A stretch of 64,000 nt of DNA from Granulosicoccus sp045106195 (GTDB lineage: Bacteria > Pseudomonadota > Gammaproteobacteria > Granulosicoccales > Granulosicoccaceae): the NCBI GenBank assembly GCA_045106195.1, contig JBGCEH010000009.1:496001-560000 (forward strand), written 5' to 3'. A program made the position numbers and the translations under genes. Below, one piece after another: positions 34,238 to 43,696 of the stretch (its first letter is position 1; every line of letters begins with the position of its first letter). Below the pieces are notes generated by a model. That model was not told the origin of the DNA. It was given only the letters and a program-made list of their open reading frames with translations, and made no database searches.

Positions 34238-36142
34238 ATGGCCGATTCCAGCATGCTGATTCTGGATTTCATAGGACTGTTAGGTGGTGGTCGTGGATCA
34301 CCTCTGCAACAGCTGGCACCCCATGTCCTGGGTGCCATCTTCTGGGGTAGCCTCAGCGTCGCTTTTGCCTTGCTCTACACTGGCCGACGTAATCCAACAG
34401 ACTCACTATTGCTCACCAGTTTCATTATTCTACTCACCACAGAATTCAGCTTGCTGGTCTCGAATTTGCTGTTGATAGAAGGTTATATGATTCCCATCCC
34501 ACCGCCGCTTGAGACGCTGTGGTCGTCTCTGGAATGGATAGGGGGTATTGTCGGGCGCATATTACTCAGTGCCGCATTTCTACAGATCGTACTCGGACAA
34601 CGAGAATTGACCATCAACTACCTGAAAGTGGGTATTGGGGTCGTTGCGCTATCAACCATCTTCTATCAATCTTCACATTGGTTACCTCTGATAGGCAACG
34701 GTGAGCTACGCAAGTTGCTGCAATGGGAATACATTCCACTCTTTACTCAGTTGCCAGTCACCCTGATGTTCGGTTTTGCCGCCTTGAAAACTCTGGGCAG
34801 CCTGCGAAAAATACGCTGGCCTATCCTGATTGGCCTAAGCAGTTTTCTACTGGATTCCATCCTTCGCATCATAATCATGCAGGCTGATGCCAACCTTGGC
34901 CCAGTGTTGGATCCATTTAGAGGACACTTGCAGCTATGGCCCATCATGTTTATCGCCTACGTAGCCCTGCGTGTACGCCACGTAGAGGGCCAGCGTCTGC
35001 AACACGGCATCCAGGCAAACGAAAGACTCGAAGCACTCGGGCAGCTATCATCCGGTATTGCCCACGATTTCAACAACCATCTGCAGATTATCCTCGGCTA
35101 CACCGAACTCGCCAAAGCGAATGGGAATCTGGATCTGAAGCACCGCCTGCCCCTTAACAGAATCGAAGAGGCTGCCGAAAGCGCTGGCGCTCTGGTCAAC
35201 CAGTTGCTGGCATTCAGTCGCGGACAACCGCCTAAATTTGTGCCTGTCGATCTCAACGAAATTATCACTCGCCTGACGCCCATGCTCTCCCGGCTGTTAG
35301 GACCTGATATCCGCTTGATGCAGGAACTCGATCTCAATTCAAAAAAGATCCTGGCTGACGTGCCCATGATCGAACAGCTCATCATCAATCTGGTGGTCAA
35401 TTCCAAAGACGCCATCACAGGCAATGGCATTATTGCGCTCCAGTCGCGCTCACTGTCCAAACACGACGCTAATCGCCACACGGGTGAAGCTGGCTACGAA
35501 CGTACGCAATTGCTGATAAGCGACAATGGCATCGGGATGGATGAAAAAACGGTACGTCGGGTGTTTGAACCATTCTTCACCACCAAATCTGTTGGACAAG
35601 GGACGGGACTGGGGCTGTCCACGGTTTACAGCACAGTCCAGAAGCACAATGGGACCGTGTTTATCAAGAGCGAACCGAATAAATTCACCCGTGTATATAT
35701 TGAATTTCCGGTATGTACCGACTCTGATTCGCTAAACGAGATACCAGAAGCACTACAGATGTTACCTGTGGCCCGTGGCGAAACCATCCTGCTTGCCGAA
35801 GACGAGACGGCCATTAGGGACCTGGCTCGCACCTTATTACAAGGTGCCGGATATAACGTACTTGTCGCACGAGACGGCCAGCATGCCGTCAACATCATGC
35901 GAACCTACAAGGCAAAGATTGACCTCTGTCTGTTTGACGTCACAATGCCGGTTCTTAATGGCTATGATACCTACGATTGCGTTGCAACAGATCACCCGGA
36001 TACTCCCGTACTTTTCGTCACGGGTAATACCAGCCGGGTGGCCCATGTGCGAAGTCACCTCCCACATCTGCAAAAACCGTTTTCAAAATACAATCTCTTT
36101 AGTCAGGTTCGCAGCGTGCTGGACGAAGCCGTAGATAACTGA
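34238..36142 (+). CDS. Hybrid histidine kinase with multi-span membrane sensor
   Basis: A 634-aa protein. About seven membrane helices occupy residues 25-250. HisKA has the phosphorylated His in LSSGIAHDFNNHLQIILGYTE. HATPase features are NLVVNSKDAI, DNGIGMD, FTTKSVGQGTGLGLSTV. The C-terminal receiver (about 505-630) has an LLAEDE acidic pair, D in LCLFDVTMPVLNGYD, T in LFVTGNT and K in LQKPFSK. It presumably signals to an unlinked response regulator. No DNA-binding partner is adjacent. Cytoplasmic membrane location. Confidence 0.85.
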   Translation: MADSSMLILDFIGLLGGGRGSPLQQLAPHVLGAIFWGSLSVAFALLYTGRRNPTDSLLLTSFIILLTTEFSLLVSNLLLIEGYMIPIPPPLETLWSSLEWIGGIVGRILLSAAFLQIVLGQRELTINYLKVGIGVVALSTIFYQSSHWLPLIGNGELRKLLQWEYIPLFTQLPVTLMFGFAALKTLGSLRKIRWPILIGLSSFLLDSILRIIIMQADANLGPVLDPFRGHLQLWPIMFIAYVALRVRHVEGQRLQHGIQANERLEALGQLSSGIAHDFNNHLQIILGYTELAKANGNLDLKHRLPLNRIEEAAESAGALVNQLLAFSRGQPPKFVPVDLNEIITRLTPMLSRLLGPDIRLMQELDLNSKKILADVPMIEQLIINLVVNSKDAITGNGIIALQSRSLSKHDANRHTGEAGYERTQLLISDNGIGMDEKTVRRVFEPFFTTKSVGQGTGLGLSTVYSTVQKHNGTVFIKSEPNKFTRVYIEFPVCTDSDSLNEIPEALQMLPVARGETILLAEDETAIRDLARTLLQGAGYNVLVARDGQHAVNIMRTYKAKIDLCLFDVTMPVLNGYDTYDCVATDHPDTPVLFVTGNTSRVAHVRSHLPHLQKPFSKYNLFSQVRSVLDEAVDN

Positions 36143-36357
36143 AGTAGTAATTGATACCGTCAACTCGCTGTTTTACTCAGACTCTGCGCTTGTCGAGATT
36201 TCACACAAGCAACTGCAACTAATGATGGACGAACATATCGATGCAATTCACTGATGGCGTTACCTTAATCACGCCATGGGCAGAGCGCTGACAAAACGAA
36301 ACAGCGGCTGCCAGTTGCAATGGCCAAAACAAGAATTCATTCGTCAATTCCACTGAT

Positions 36358-36834
36358 GTGTTGACAAGGCTTAACAGGCTCATTGGCCGTATCGAAGCCT
36401 CAAGAAGCGTCACCAGAGATCGCTATAGAAACTCTGTTTCACGACTACGTATCAATCTCTCCGAGTACTCAACGATTCAACAAGATGAAACCACGTTGCG
36501 GATATCTATTCAGCAATTTGAATTACCGCGTGGCTTCATCTGTCTGTATGAGCACTCTGGAGAATTTCCATCTGAACGATCGAGACTGACCTTTCAAAAC
36601 CCGCCAGACGCTATCGATTGCGATTCCACCGAGCTTTTCAAGACAACAGAGCGTCTACCTCACAACTATCTCAGCCGCGAGCCGGGTGACGGGCTGATTA
36701 TCGAACCCTTGTGAACAAGTACCACCTATCTGGGTTATCTGATACTTGATCGCGAGTTCGGGCGCGTACCCGATATCGTCTGTCCTACTGAAATAGCGAT
36801 GGACATCAGTAATGCGCTTTACAGCTGTTTCTAA
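36358..36834 (+). pseudogene. Fragment of a regulator's sensory domain with an in-frame TGA
   Basis: Codons from about 36358 run to a TGA at 36712-36714, then continue in the same frame for 39 codons to a TAA at 36832-36834. The text before the stop (FELPRGFICLYEHSGEFPSERSRLTF, LPHNYLSREPGDGLIIEPL) and after it (YLGYLILDRE, MDISNALYS) together match the C-terminal part of LacI-like substrate-binding regulators of the form 'LLPxxLLxxxxxxLLVEPLxxxxxxLGYLVxE...ISxAL'. The N-terminal DNA-binding part is absent. A decayed gene is the simplest reading. It overlaps the rlmG end by 4 bases. Confidence 0.5.
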
Positions 36835-37979
36835 GACCACGCCTTCAACAGCACGAATTTGCGATTGCCCTCCACTACATCGCAATGAGAAAAATGACGT
36901 TTCAAGTAACTTCGATATCGAAGATGACGGTTGGCTACCACCCAGATTTGTCCGCCGGTTCGTAGGCAGCGCGCTGCATGCTTGAAGAATGAACGAGCAG
37001 TATCATCTGCAATAGCATGCTGAACGTGAAACGGCGGATTGCAAACAATAAGATCAGCAACGTTACTACCCACCTCTTCGAGGCCATTACCTACCGTGAA
37101 AGAAGGCGCTATTGCACTTTTCTCGATATTGCTTGCGTAATTGTCTTGCGCAGAAGCCACGGACATATATGACTCATCAATGAAGTGTAGATGAGCTTGC
37201 GGTTGCAGGCGCTGCACGCATATCCCAAGAATGCCATTGCCACACGCCAGATCTATAATATCGTTTGCCTGTGGTAAATTTGAACAATGGTCAAGAAAAA
37301 AGCGAGCCCCGATATCAACTCTGTCACGACAAAAGACATTAGCGTGGTTAACAAACGTCATGCCCAGCTCAGCATCCGTATAGGCGTCTGGAAAGGGTGA
37401 ATCGATCACTGGCTGACTGGCTGGGGCTGCACAGAAAACCAGCCTCGCCTTCTTGACAGCCAGAGACGTTGTCAACGCGCCGATATACTTTTCGAATAAC
37501 GTGAACGCCGTTCGATGTAAGTGCCTGACCAGGCTGGCTGCAATAACAACGCTATGCTCATCGAGTAAGGGCCGGATGCGCGAAAGCTGATCTTCCAGCA
37601 ACGCCGACGTTTTGGGCACCTTGATGAGAACCAGCTTGAAAGGACCTTCCGGATTCGACAGGGAATCAACACAATCGGGTTGCGAGTCCAGCGAATTTTT
37701 CTCCCAGTTTCGTCTCACCGCCCCATGCGACAAACAGGAATCCGACCAGACAACCGGCTGAAATTCATGTAGCGCACAACTTAGTGCGCCATGTGTATCG
37801 TTACAGACCAACAGACGGGCCCCGCCCCCCAGCAAAGACGATTGATGCTCATGAACGTAGGCAAGCAGTAATTCATCGGCTGCGTCCCAGGCCTGCAAGG
37901 AGCGATCAGAACTCACTGGCCACCGCTGCAGGGCAAATTCACCCATTGAGCTCCGCAGAACACTCACGGCGTCTGCCAC
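36831..37979 (-). CDS. rlmG: 23S rRNA (guanine-1835-N2)-methyltransferase
   Basis: A 382-aa SAM-dependent enzyme that methylates G1835 of 23S rRNA. N-terminal pseudo-domain (LQAWDAADELLLAY, LLVCNDTHGALSCALHE) and catalytic domain with IIDLACGNGILGICVQ (SAM loop) and LIVCNPPFHVQHAI (NPPF catalytic motif), ending WVVANRHLRYRSYLKRHF and NRKFVLLKA as in Escherichia coli RlmG. The start is a GTG at 37979; an ATG at 37946 with GGAG upstream gives a protein 11 residues shorter. Confidence 0.93.
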   Translation of the reverse strand: MADAVSVLRSSMGEFALQRWPVSSDRSLQAWDAADELLLAYVHEHQSSLLGGGARLLVCNDTHGALSCALHEFQPVVWSDSCLSHGAVRRNWEKNSLDSQPDCVDSLSNPEGPFKLVLIKVPKTSALLEDQLSRIRPLLDEHSVVIAASLVRHLHRTAFTLFEKYIGALTTSLAVKKARLVFCAAPASQPVIDSPFPDAYTDAELGMTFVNHANVFCRDRVDIGARFFLDHCSNLPQANDIIDLACGNGILGICVQRLQPQAHLHFIDESYMSVASAQDNYASNIEKSAIAPSFTVGNGLEEVGSNVADLIVCNPPFHVQHAIADDTARSFFKHAARCLRTGGQIWVVANRHLRYRSYLKRHFSHCDVVEGNRKFVLLKAWS

Positions 37980-38447
37980 ACGACAAGCTCAGGCCTTTTA
38001 CCGCTGTGGATGTCAGCCAAGCTGACTGCCGCGGTGATGTGTTGCCGCCCGGGGATGGGCAAAATGCGCTTGCCTTTGCGTACGCAGTCTATAAACATCA
38101 AAAAATCCCTGTGGGTATTTCACAAAAACAGAATTACGATAAAAATCAGGGGCCCCATCGTATGAAGAACCAATAAAGATTCGTTGGAATTAGTGTCATG
38201 ACAGTGCATACTAGCCGCCATCTGGTCGCATCTGTAGGGTTGACCCCTATGGGCCTGACCCTGCCTAGTATCTCACGCCGCTGTTGGCACCAAAGGTAGA
38301 AATTGAGCAGGCGGTTGCATGCCGTCCGGATCAGCACCAAACTATATTGCCCTTTGACAAAGCTAGTTGCCGTAATACACCGTTCAGGCAACACGAAAAT
38401 CCCCAACGATGAGAGTCGGGGAACAAGAAACTGGAGAAAACATACTG
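37980..38447. other. Divergent promoter region of rlmG and the ABC transporter operon
   Basis: The 468 bases hold no supported gene. The transporter frame is open from 38409, but the signal peptide begins at 38448. A TTGACC (38240) with TAGTAT (38266) has 20 bp between, too long for a normal sigma-70 promoter, so no promoter is called. Confidence 0.5.
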
Positions 38448-39635
38448 ATGAAAAGACTATTACTTTCTAGCGCAGTTGCGATGAGCCTTGGCACTATTGC
38501 CAGCACAGCGGCCGCTGAAGACATAAAAGTTGGCGTATTCCTTGGCCTGACAGGGCCCCTCGAATCGCTGGTTGCCAACATGGCACCAGGTGCAGAAGCG
38601 GCAATTTCAGAAATCAGCGCCTCCGGCAAGTTCCTAGACGGAACAACAGTGACAGCGGTACGTGCTGATACCACCTGTGTCGATGCCGCGGCCGCCACTG
38701 CCGCCATAGAACGCCTGATCACCTCAGACAAGGTCGCAGGCGTTGTCGGAGGAGACTGTTCCGGTGTAACAACTGCGGCACTGACCAACGTTGCTATGCC
38801 CAATGGCATGGTGATGATTTCACCCTCAGCAACATCTCCCGCTCTGTCCACACTGGAAGACAACGGCCTGTTCTTCAGAACATCGCCTTCAGATGCACGC
38901 CAGGGCGTGGTCATGACCAACATCATCATCGATCGTGGTTTCAAGGAAGTTGCGCTTACCTACACAAACAACGACTACGGCAAGGGTCTGGCTGATGCCT
39001 TCCAGAGTGCGTTCGAAGAAGCCGGCGGCACTGTCACTATCTCCAGCTCGCACGAAGACAACAAGGCTGATTACTCTGCAGAGGTCGGTGCTCTGGCTGC
39101 CGCTGGTGGAGAGATTCTGGTCGTCGCCGGATACCTCGACAGTGGTGGTAAGGGGATCATTCAAGGTGCACTCGACACGGGTGCCTTCGACACTTTTGTG
39201 CTTCCTGATGGCATGGTCGGCGACGCGCTTCCTAAAGCCATTGGCTCAGATCTGAACGGTTCATTTGGCCAGGCACCTGGCACAGATAGCGAAGGCGCTG
39301 GCATTTTCACCGACCTGGCTGAAGGATTCGACCCCACTTCACCATTCGCAGGAGAAAGCTACGATGCGGCGGCACTGCTCCTATTGGCAATGCAAGCTGC
39401 GGGTTCCACAGACCCACAGGTGTATAAGGAAAACGTCATGGACGTAGCCAATGCCCCCGGTGAGCAAATCTTGCCAGGTGAACTGGGCAAAGCTTTGGAG
39501 ATTCTTGCCAGCGGAGGTGAGATTGACTATGTCGGAGCCTCCAATGTCGAGCTTATTGGAGCTGGTGAAAGCGCAGGAAACTACCGTGAAATAGAGATCA
39601 CAGATCAGACAGTCACAACGGTTGGCTATCGCTAG
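38448..39635 (+). CDS. Periplasmic substrate-binding protein, branched-chain amino acid ABC type
   Basis: A 395-aa protein from the ATG after CTGGAGAAAA, with a cleavable signal (LLLSSAVAMSLGTIASTAAA, mature ED). It is a type I periplasmic fold of the LivJ/LivK class: KVGVFLGLTGPLESLVANMAPGAEAAI, VAGVVGGDCSGVTTAA, LTYTNNDYGKGLADAF and SYDAAALLLLAMQAAG. Four transporter genes follow. A strong terminator-like hairpin sits between this gene and the ATPase genes, so the binding protein is probably made in excess. The ligand is not readable; amino acids, amides or short peptides are usual for the family. Confidence 0.88.
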   Translation: MKRLLLSSAVAMSLGTIASTAAAEDIKVGVFLGLTGPLESLVANMAPGAEAAISEISASGKFLDGTTVTAVRADTTCVDAAAATAAIERLITSDKVAGVVGGDCSGVTTAALTNVAMPNGMVMISPSATSPALSTLEDNGLFFRTSPSDARQGVVMTNIIIDRGFKEVALTYTNNDYGKGLADAFQSAFEEAGGTVTISSSHEDNKADYSAEVGALAAAGGEILVVAGYLDSGGKGIIQGALDTGAFDTFVLPDGMVGDALPKAIGSDLNGSFGQAPGTDSEGAGIFTDLAEGFDPTSPFAGESYDAAALLLLAMQAAGSTDPQVYKENVMDVANAPGEQILPGELGKALEILASGGEIDYVGASNVELIGAGESAGNYREIEITDQTVTTVGYR

Positions 39636-39663
39636 ATACCGGGCGATCTTCACGAAACAATGG

Positions 39664-39691
39664 GGCGGCCATTGATTGGCTGCCTTTTTTT
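39664..39691 (+). terminator. Attenuating terminator between binding protein and transporter genes
   Basis: Stem 39664-39671 (GGCGGCCA) pairs with 39677-39684 (TGGCTGCC) over 8 bp with one wobble around a 5-base loop, followed by seven T residues. It lies 28 bases after the binding-protein stop and 37 bases before the next start, on the same strand. Partial read-through would set the usual high ratio of binding protein to membrane components. Confidence 0.75.
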
Positions 39692-39728
39692 CACTCCCAA
39701 GCGCATCACTACTGCAAATTACCAACTC

Positions 39729-40505
39729 ATGATCAAGGTAGAAAAGCTGACCAAGAAGTTCGGTGGCTTTACAGCCGTCAACGAGGCCTCCCTCAATATC
39801 GTTGCCGGCTCCATAACCGGATTGATAGGCCCCAACGGTGCGGGCAAGACAACTCTCTTTAATGTAATTGCGGGCGTGCATGCCCCCAGTGCCGGGAATG
39901 TCTACCTTGATGGAGAGGACATCACGGGTCTCGAACCGCACGCACTGTTTCACAAGGGAATGCTGCGCACCTTCCAGATAGCACATGAGTTTTCCAGCCT
40001 GAGTGTGCGTGAAAACCTGATGATGGTGCCTGATTCACAAGCGGGTGAAACCCTCTGGGATGTCTGGTTCAACGGGCGCAAAGTCAAAGAGCAGGAGGAA
40101 CAGGTCAGGGCCAAGGCAAACGAGGTCATCGAGTTTCTCGAAATCTCGCATGTTGCCGATGAGCTGGCGGGTAATCTGTCCGGTGGTCAAAAGAAACTTC
40201 TGGAGCTGGGAAGAACCATGATGGTCGACGCTAAAGTGGTCTTCCTGGACGAAGTGGGTGCAGGCGTAAACCGCACGTTGCTAAATACCATCGGTGACGC
40301 CATCATCAGACTCAACAAGGAGCGTGGATATACCTTTTGTGTCATCGAGCACGACATGGACTTCATCGGTAAATTGTGCGATCCCGTAATTGTCATGGCC
40401 GAAGGTGCGGTACTGGCTGAAGGAACATTGGCAGAAATAAAAGCCAATGAGCGCGTCATTGAGGCGTATCTTGGAACAGGCCTGAAAAACAAGGTGGCTT
40501 CATGA
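39729..40505 (+). CDS. ABC transporter ATP-binding protein, LivG-type
   Basis: A 258-aa ATPase: Walker A GPNGAGKTT, LSGGQKKLLELGRTMM signature, Walker B VVFLDEVGAG and FCVIEHDMDFI switch His. It drives uptake through the permease pair downstream. Start at MIKVEKLTKKFGG; the frame is open 69 bases further upstream, into the terminator. Overlaps the next ATPase gene by 4 bases. Confidence 0.9.
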   Translation: MIKVEKLTKKFGGFTAVNEASLNIVAGSITGLIGPNGAGKTTLFNVIAGVHAPSAGNVYLDGEDITGLEPHALFHKGMLRTFQIAHEFSSLSVRENLMMVPDSQAGETLWDVWFNGRKVKEQEEQVRAKANEVIEFLEISHVADELAGNLSGGQKKLLELGRTMMVDAKVVFLDEVGAGVNRTLLNTIGDAIIRLNKERGYTFCVIEHDMDFIGKLCDPVIVMAEGAVLAEGTLAEIKANERVIEAYLGTGLKNKVAS

Positions 40506-41206
40506 GCTATCTTGTTGGTAAGGCCATGACCGGCGGCTACGGAGGTGTGGATATCCTCCACGACTGCACCATAGCTGTGGAAAAAGGCGAAATTGCAGTT
40601 ATCGTCGGCCCCAACGGTGCTGGAAAATCCACCGCCATGAAAGCCGTATTCGGTATGCTGGACATCCACACCGGTCAGGTCCTGCTGGACGGTGAAGACA
40701 TCACACAGCTTACGCCACAGGCGCGCGTTGCCAAAGGTATGGCATTCGTTCCGCAAACCAATAATATATTTCCATCCATGTCGGTGGAGCAAAACCTCGA
40801 GATGGGCGCTTTTCTGCGTACTGATGACATCAACACCACGATGGAGGAGGTGTATGAGCTCTTCCCCATCCTTAGAGACAAACGCCGTCAGAATGCAGGT
40901 GAACTCTCCGGTGGGCAGCGACAGCAGGTGGCTGTCGGTCGAGCGCTTATGACGCAACCCAAAGTGCTGATGCTCGATGAGCCTACAGCTGGTGTATCAC
41001 CCATAGTTATGGACGAACTCTTCGACCTTATCATCGATATCGCCCGCACCGGGCTTTCCATTCTCATGGTAGAGCAGAACGCCAGGCAAGCGCTCAATAT
41101 TGCTGACAAAGGATACGTGCTTGTTCAAGGGCGTAATCGATTTACCGACACAGGCCAGGCACTGATGAACGATCCCGAAGTACGACGCAGTTTTCTGGGG
41201 GGTTGA
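40502..41206 (+). CDS. ABC transporter ATP-binding protein, LivF-type
   Basis: A 234-aa ATPase: GPNGAGKST, GMAFVPQTNNIFPSMSVEQNLEMGAF, LSGGQRQQVAVGRALM, LMLDEPTAGVSP and LMVEQNARQAL. It is the second nucleotide-binding subunit of the HAAT-type transporter. Its stop lies one base before the permease start. Confidence 0.9.
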   Translation: MSYLVGKAMTGGYGGVDILHDCTIAVEKGEIAVIVGPNGAGKSTAMKAVFGMLDIHTGQVLLDGEDITQLTPQARVAKGMAFVPQTNNIFPSMSVEQNLEMGAFLRTDDINTTMEEVYELFPILRDKRRQNAGELSGGQRQQVAVGRALMTQPKVLMLDEPTAGVSPIVMDELFDLIIDIARTGLSILMVEQNARQALNIADKGYVLVQGRNRFTDTGQALMNDPEVRRSFLGG

Positions 41207-41207
41207 C

Positions 41208-42221
41208 ATGGAAAACTGGTTAAACGCCTTCGCCCTGCTATCAAACTTTGTCATCGTACCGGCACTGGCCTACGGGAGTCAGCTGGCACTCGGTGCTCTG
41301 GGTGTCACGCTTGTATTCGGAATTCTTCGTTTCTCCAACTTCGCACATGGCGACACAATGGCATTCGGCACCATGGTGGTCATTCTGTTTACCTGGTGGT
41401 TCCAGTCGATGGGCATCAACCTCGGGCCGTTGCCAACCGCGCTTCTTGCCCTGCCGTTCGGCATTGTTTTCTGCGCCCTGTTCGTTCTTCTTAGCGACAG
41501 ACTCGTCTATCGTTTCTATCGGATAAAACGCGCTGATCCTGTAATTTTTCTCATTGCCTCTGTCGGGGTGATGTTTGTTACCAACGGTATCGTACGATTC
41601 ATCATTGGTCCTGATGATCAGAACTTTGCCGACGGCGAGCGCTTCATCATTCGTGCGCGAGACTTCAAGGAAATAACTGGACTTACTGAGGGTATATCGA
41701 TCAAGCTCAGTCAGGGAATCACCTTCTTTACGATGATAATAGTGGTTGCAGCCGTCTTCTGGTTCCTGAACAAAACCCGCTCTGGCAAGTCAATGCGCGC
41801 CTATTCTGACAACGAGGATCTGGCCCTCTTGTCAGGAATCAACCCGGACCGAGTGGTTGCCATTACCTGGATAATTGCTGCAGCCCTTGCCACCATCGCG
41901 GGTACGCTATACGGACTTGACAAATCCTTCAAGCCGTTTACTTATTTCCAATTGTTATTGCCAATATTCGCTGCCGCTATTGTCGGTGGTCTGGGCAACC
42001 CTCTGGGTGCCATTGCTGGCGGCTTTGTTATCGCGTTCTCGGAAATCATGATCACCTATGCCTATAAACGCTTTGCAGGCTATTTGCTACCCGAGGCCTT
42101 GAAGCCGGACGGGCTTGTGCAACTACTGTCTACCGATTACAAATTTGCAGTCAGTTTCATCATTCTATTGCTGGTGCTTTTGGTCAGACCGCACGGTATT
42201 TTCAAGGGGACGGGAGTGTGA
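41208..42221 (+). CDS. ABC transporter permease, LivH-type
   Basis: A 337-aa membrane protein with about eight helices. Typical GALGVTLVFGILRFSNFAHGDTMAFG near the N-terminus and LPIFAAAIVGGLGNPLGAIAGGFVI in the EAA-like region. It partners LivM and overlaps its GTG start by 4 bases. Confidence 0.9.
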   Translation: MENWLNAFALLSNFVIVPALAYGSQLALGALGVTLVFGILRFSNFAHGDTMAFGTMVVILFTWWFQSMGINLGPLPTALLALPFGIVFCALFVLLSDRLVYRFYRIKRADPVIFLIASVGVMFVTNGIVRFIIGPDDQNFADGERFIIRARDFKEITGLTEGISIKLSQGITFFTMIIVVAAVFWFLNKTRSGKSMRAYSDNEDLALLSGINPDRVVAITWIIAAALATIAGTLYGLDKSFKPFTYFQLLLPIFAAAIVGGLGNPLGAIAGGFVIAFSEIMITYAYKRFAGYLLPEALKPDGLVQLLSTDYKFAVSFIILLLVLLVRPHGIFKGTGV

Positions 42222-43534
42222 ACAGCACGATACGTAACGTCGGCTACTTTCTCATCATGGCGGCTCTGGTGGTGCTTGTGGGTCAGTGGCAAAGCTGGAA
42301 CCTGGCGCTGTCAATACTCAATCTATGTATAATCTCAGCAATCATGGCGCTGGGCGTCAATATCCAGTGGGGCTATGCTGGCCTGTTCAACGTCGGCATC
42401 ATGGGATTCGCAGCATTGGGTGGAATGGCCGCCATGCTGATTTCCATGCCACCTGTAACCGAAGCCTGGAGTGTCGGTGGTACCGGTATGGCGCTGGGCG
42501 CCGTCACCATGATCATTACCATCGTGGTGGCTGTGTTTACATTTCGCGCCCTTGCCAGAGGCAAAATGCGAATGCTGGCCGTCGTTGTCGTTTGCACTGT
42601 CGGGTACGTTATTACGCGCTCCATTTTTGATCCAGCCACTGATGCCATCGAGAAAGTGAACCCGGCGGCCACCGGCTATCTGGGCGGACTGGGTTTACCA
42701 ATACTGTTATCGTGGCCAATCGGCGGCGTATTAGCAGGGGGCGCGGCCTGGATTGTCGGCAAGATCACTCTTGGTTTGCGTACCGACTATCTCGCCATTG
42801 CAACACTTGGTATATCCGAGATCATCGTTGCCATGCTTAAAAATGAAGACTGGATGACGCGCGGCGTCAAGAACGTCGTCGGGATTCCTCGTCCAGTACC
42901 TTATGAAATCAATCTGCAACAAAGCGAGTGGTTCATTCAATTGTGCACGCGACTTGGAGCAGAACCCGTTACCTTCTCGAGTATCTTTGTAAAGCTCTGT
43001 TACGCCGGTTTGTTTACAGTTGTCCTGCTACTGATTCTATACCTGTCTGAAAAAGCACTTCGTTCCCCCTGGGGCAGAATGATGCGCGCCATCAGAGACA
43101 ACGAGGTGTCATCCAATGCCATGGGCAAGAATGTCACAGCCAGACACCTGCAAGTATTCATACTTGGCTCGGTCGTCGTTGGTATCGCCGGTGCGATGCT
43201 TACCACGCTCGACGGACAATTAACACCCGCCTCATACCAACCGCTGAGATTCACCTTTCTGATCTGGGTGATGGTTATCGTCGGCGGGTCTGGAAACAAC
43301 TGGGGCTCAGTCCTTGGTGGTTTCGTCATCTGGTTCTTCTGGATACAGGCAGAACCCATGGGTACCTGGATGATGAATGTCATCACCGCGAATATGGATA
43401 CCGGTAGCGCTCTTCGGGATCACCTGCTTGACTCTGCCCAGCATATGCGATTAATGACCATGGGTCTGATACTGCTATTAGCGCTGCGCTTCAGTCCCAG
43501 AGGGTTGATTCCGGAACGTACCGGGCATCGTTAA
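42218..43534 (+). CDS. ABC transporter permease, LivM-type
   Basis: A 438-aa permease with 10 or more membrane helices: ALGVNIQWGYAGLFNVGIMGFAALGG, GLRTDYLAIATLGISEI, and WVMVIVGGSGNNWGSVLGGFVIW. It is long for LivM because of an extra segment near residues 85-160. Last gene of the transporter operon; no terminator is obvious downstream. Confidence 0.9.
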   Translation: MNSTIRNVGYFLIMAALVVLVGQWQSWNLALSILNLCIISAIMALGVNIQWGYAGLFNVGIMGFAALGGMAAMLISMPPVTEAWSVGGTGMALGAVTMIITIVVAVFTFRALARGKMRMLAVVVVCTVGYVITRSIFDPATDAIEKVNPAATGYLGGLGLPILLSWPIGGVLAGGAAWIVGKITLGLRTDYLAIATLGISEIIVAMLKNEDWMTRGVKNVVGIPRPVPYEINLQQSEWFIQLCTRLGAEPVTFSSIFVKLCYAGLFTVVLLLILYLSEKALRSPWGRMMRAIRDNEVSSNAMGKNVTARHLQVFILGSVVVGIAGAMLTTLDGQLTPASYQPLRFTFLIWVMVIVGGSGNNWGSVLGGFVIWFFWIQAEPMGTWMMNVITANMDTGSALRDHLLDSAQHMRLMTMGLILLLALRFSPRGLIPERTGHR

Positions 43535-43696
43535 AGTGCGTGTTGGCTGTTGGACTTACCGTTTCGTTACAGTTTTTACAGTCTATTACACATGTATCTG
43601 GCAATTTGGCACAAAAAATAACGATGGCACTGAAATTGCCTCTTCCACGTAGCGACGGCACGAAAAGCGCGTAGGCACGCCTTGGAGAGCGACCAG

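Noticed and set aside
36712..36714. TGA read as selenocysteine
   Set aside because: The surrounding text matches a regulator domain, not a selenoprotein, and no Sec insertion hairpin was identified.
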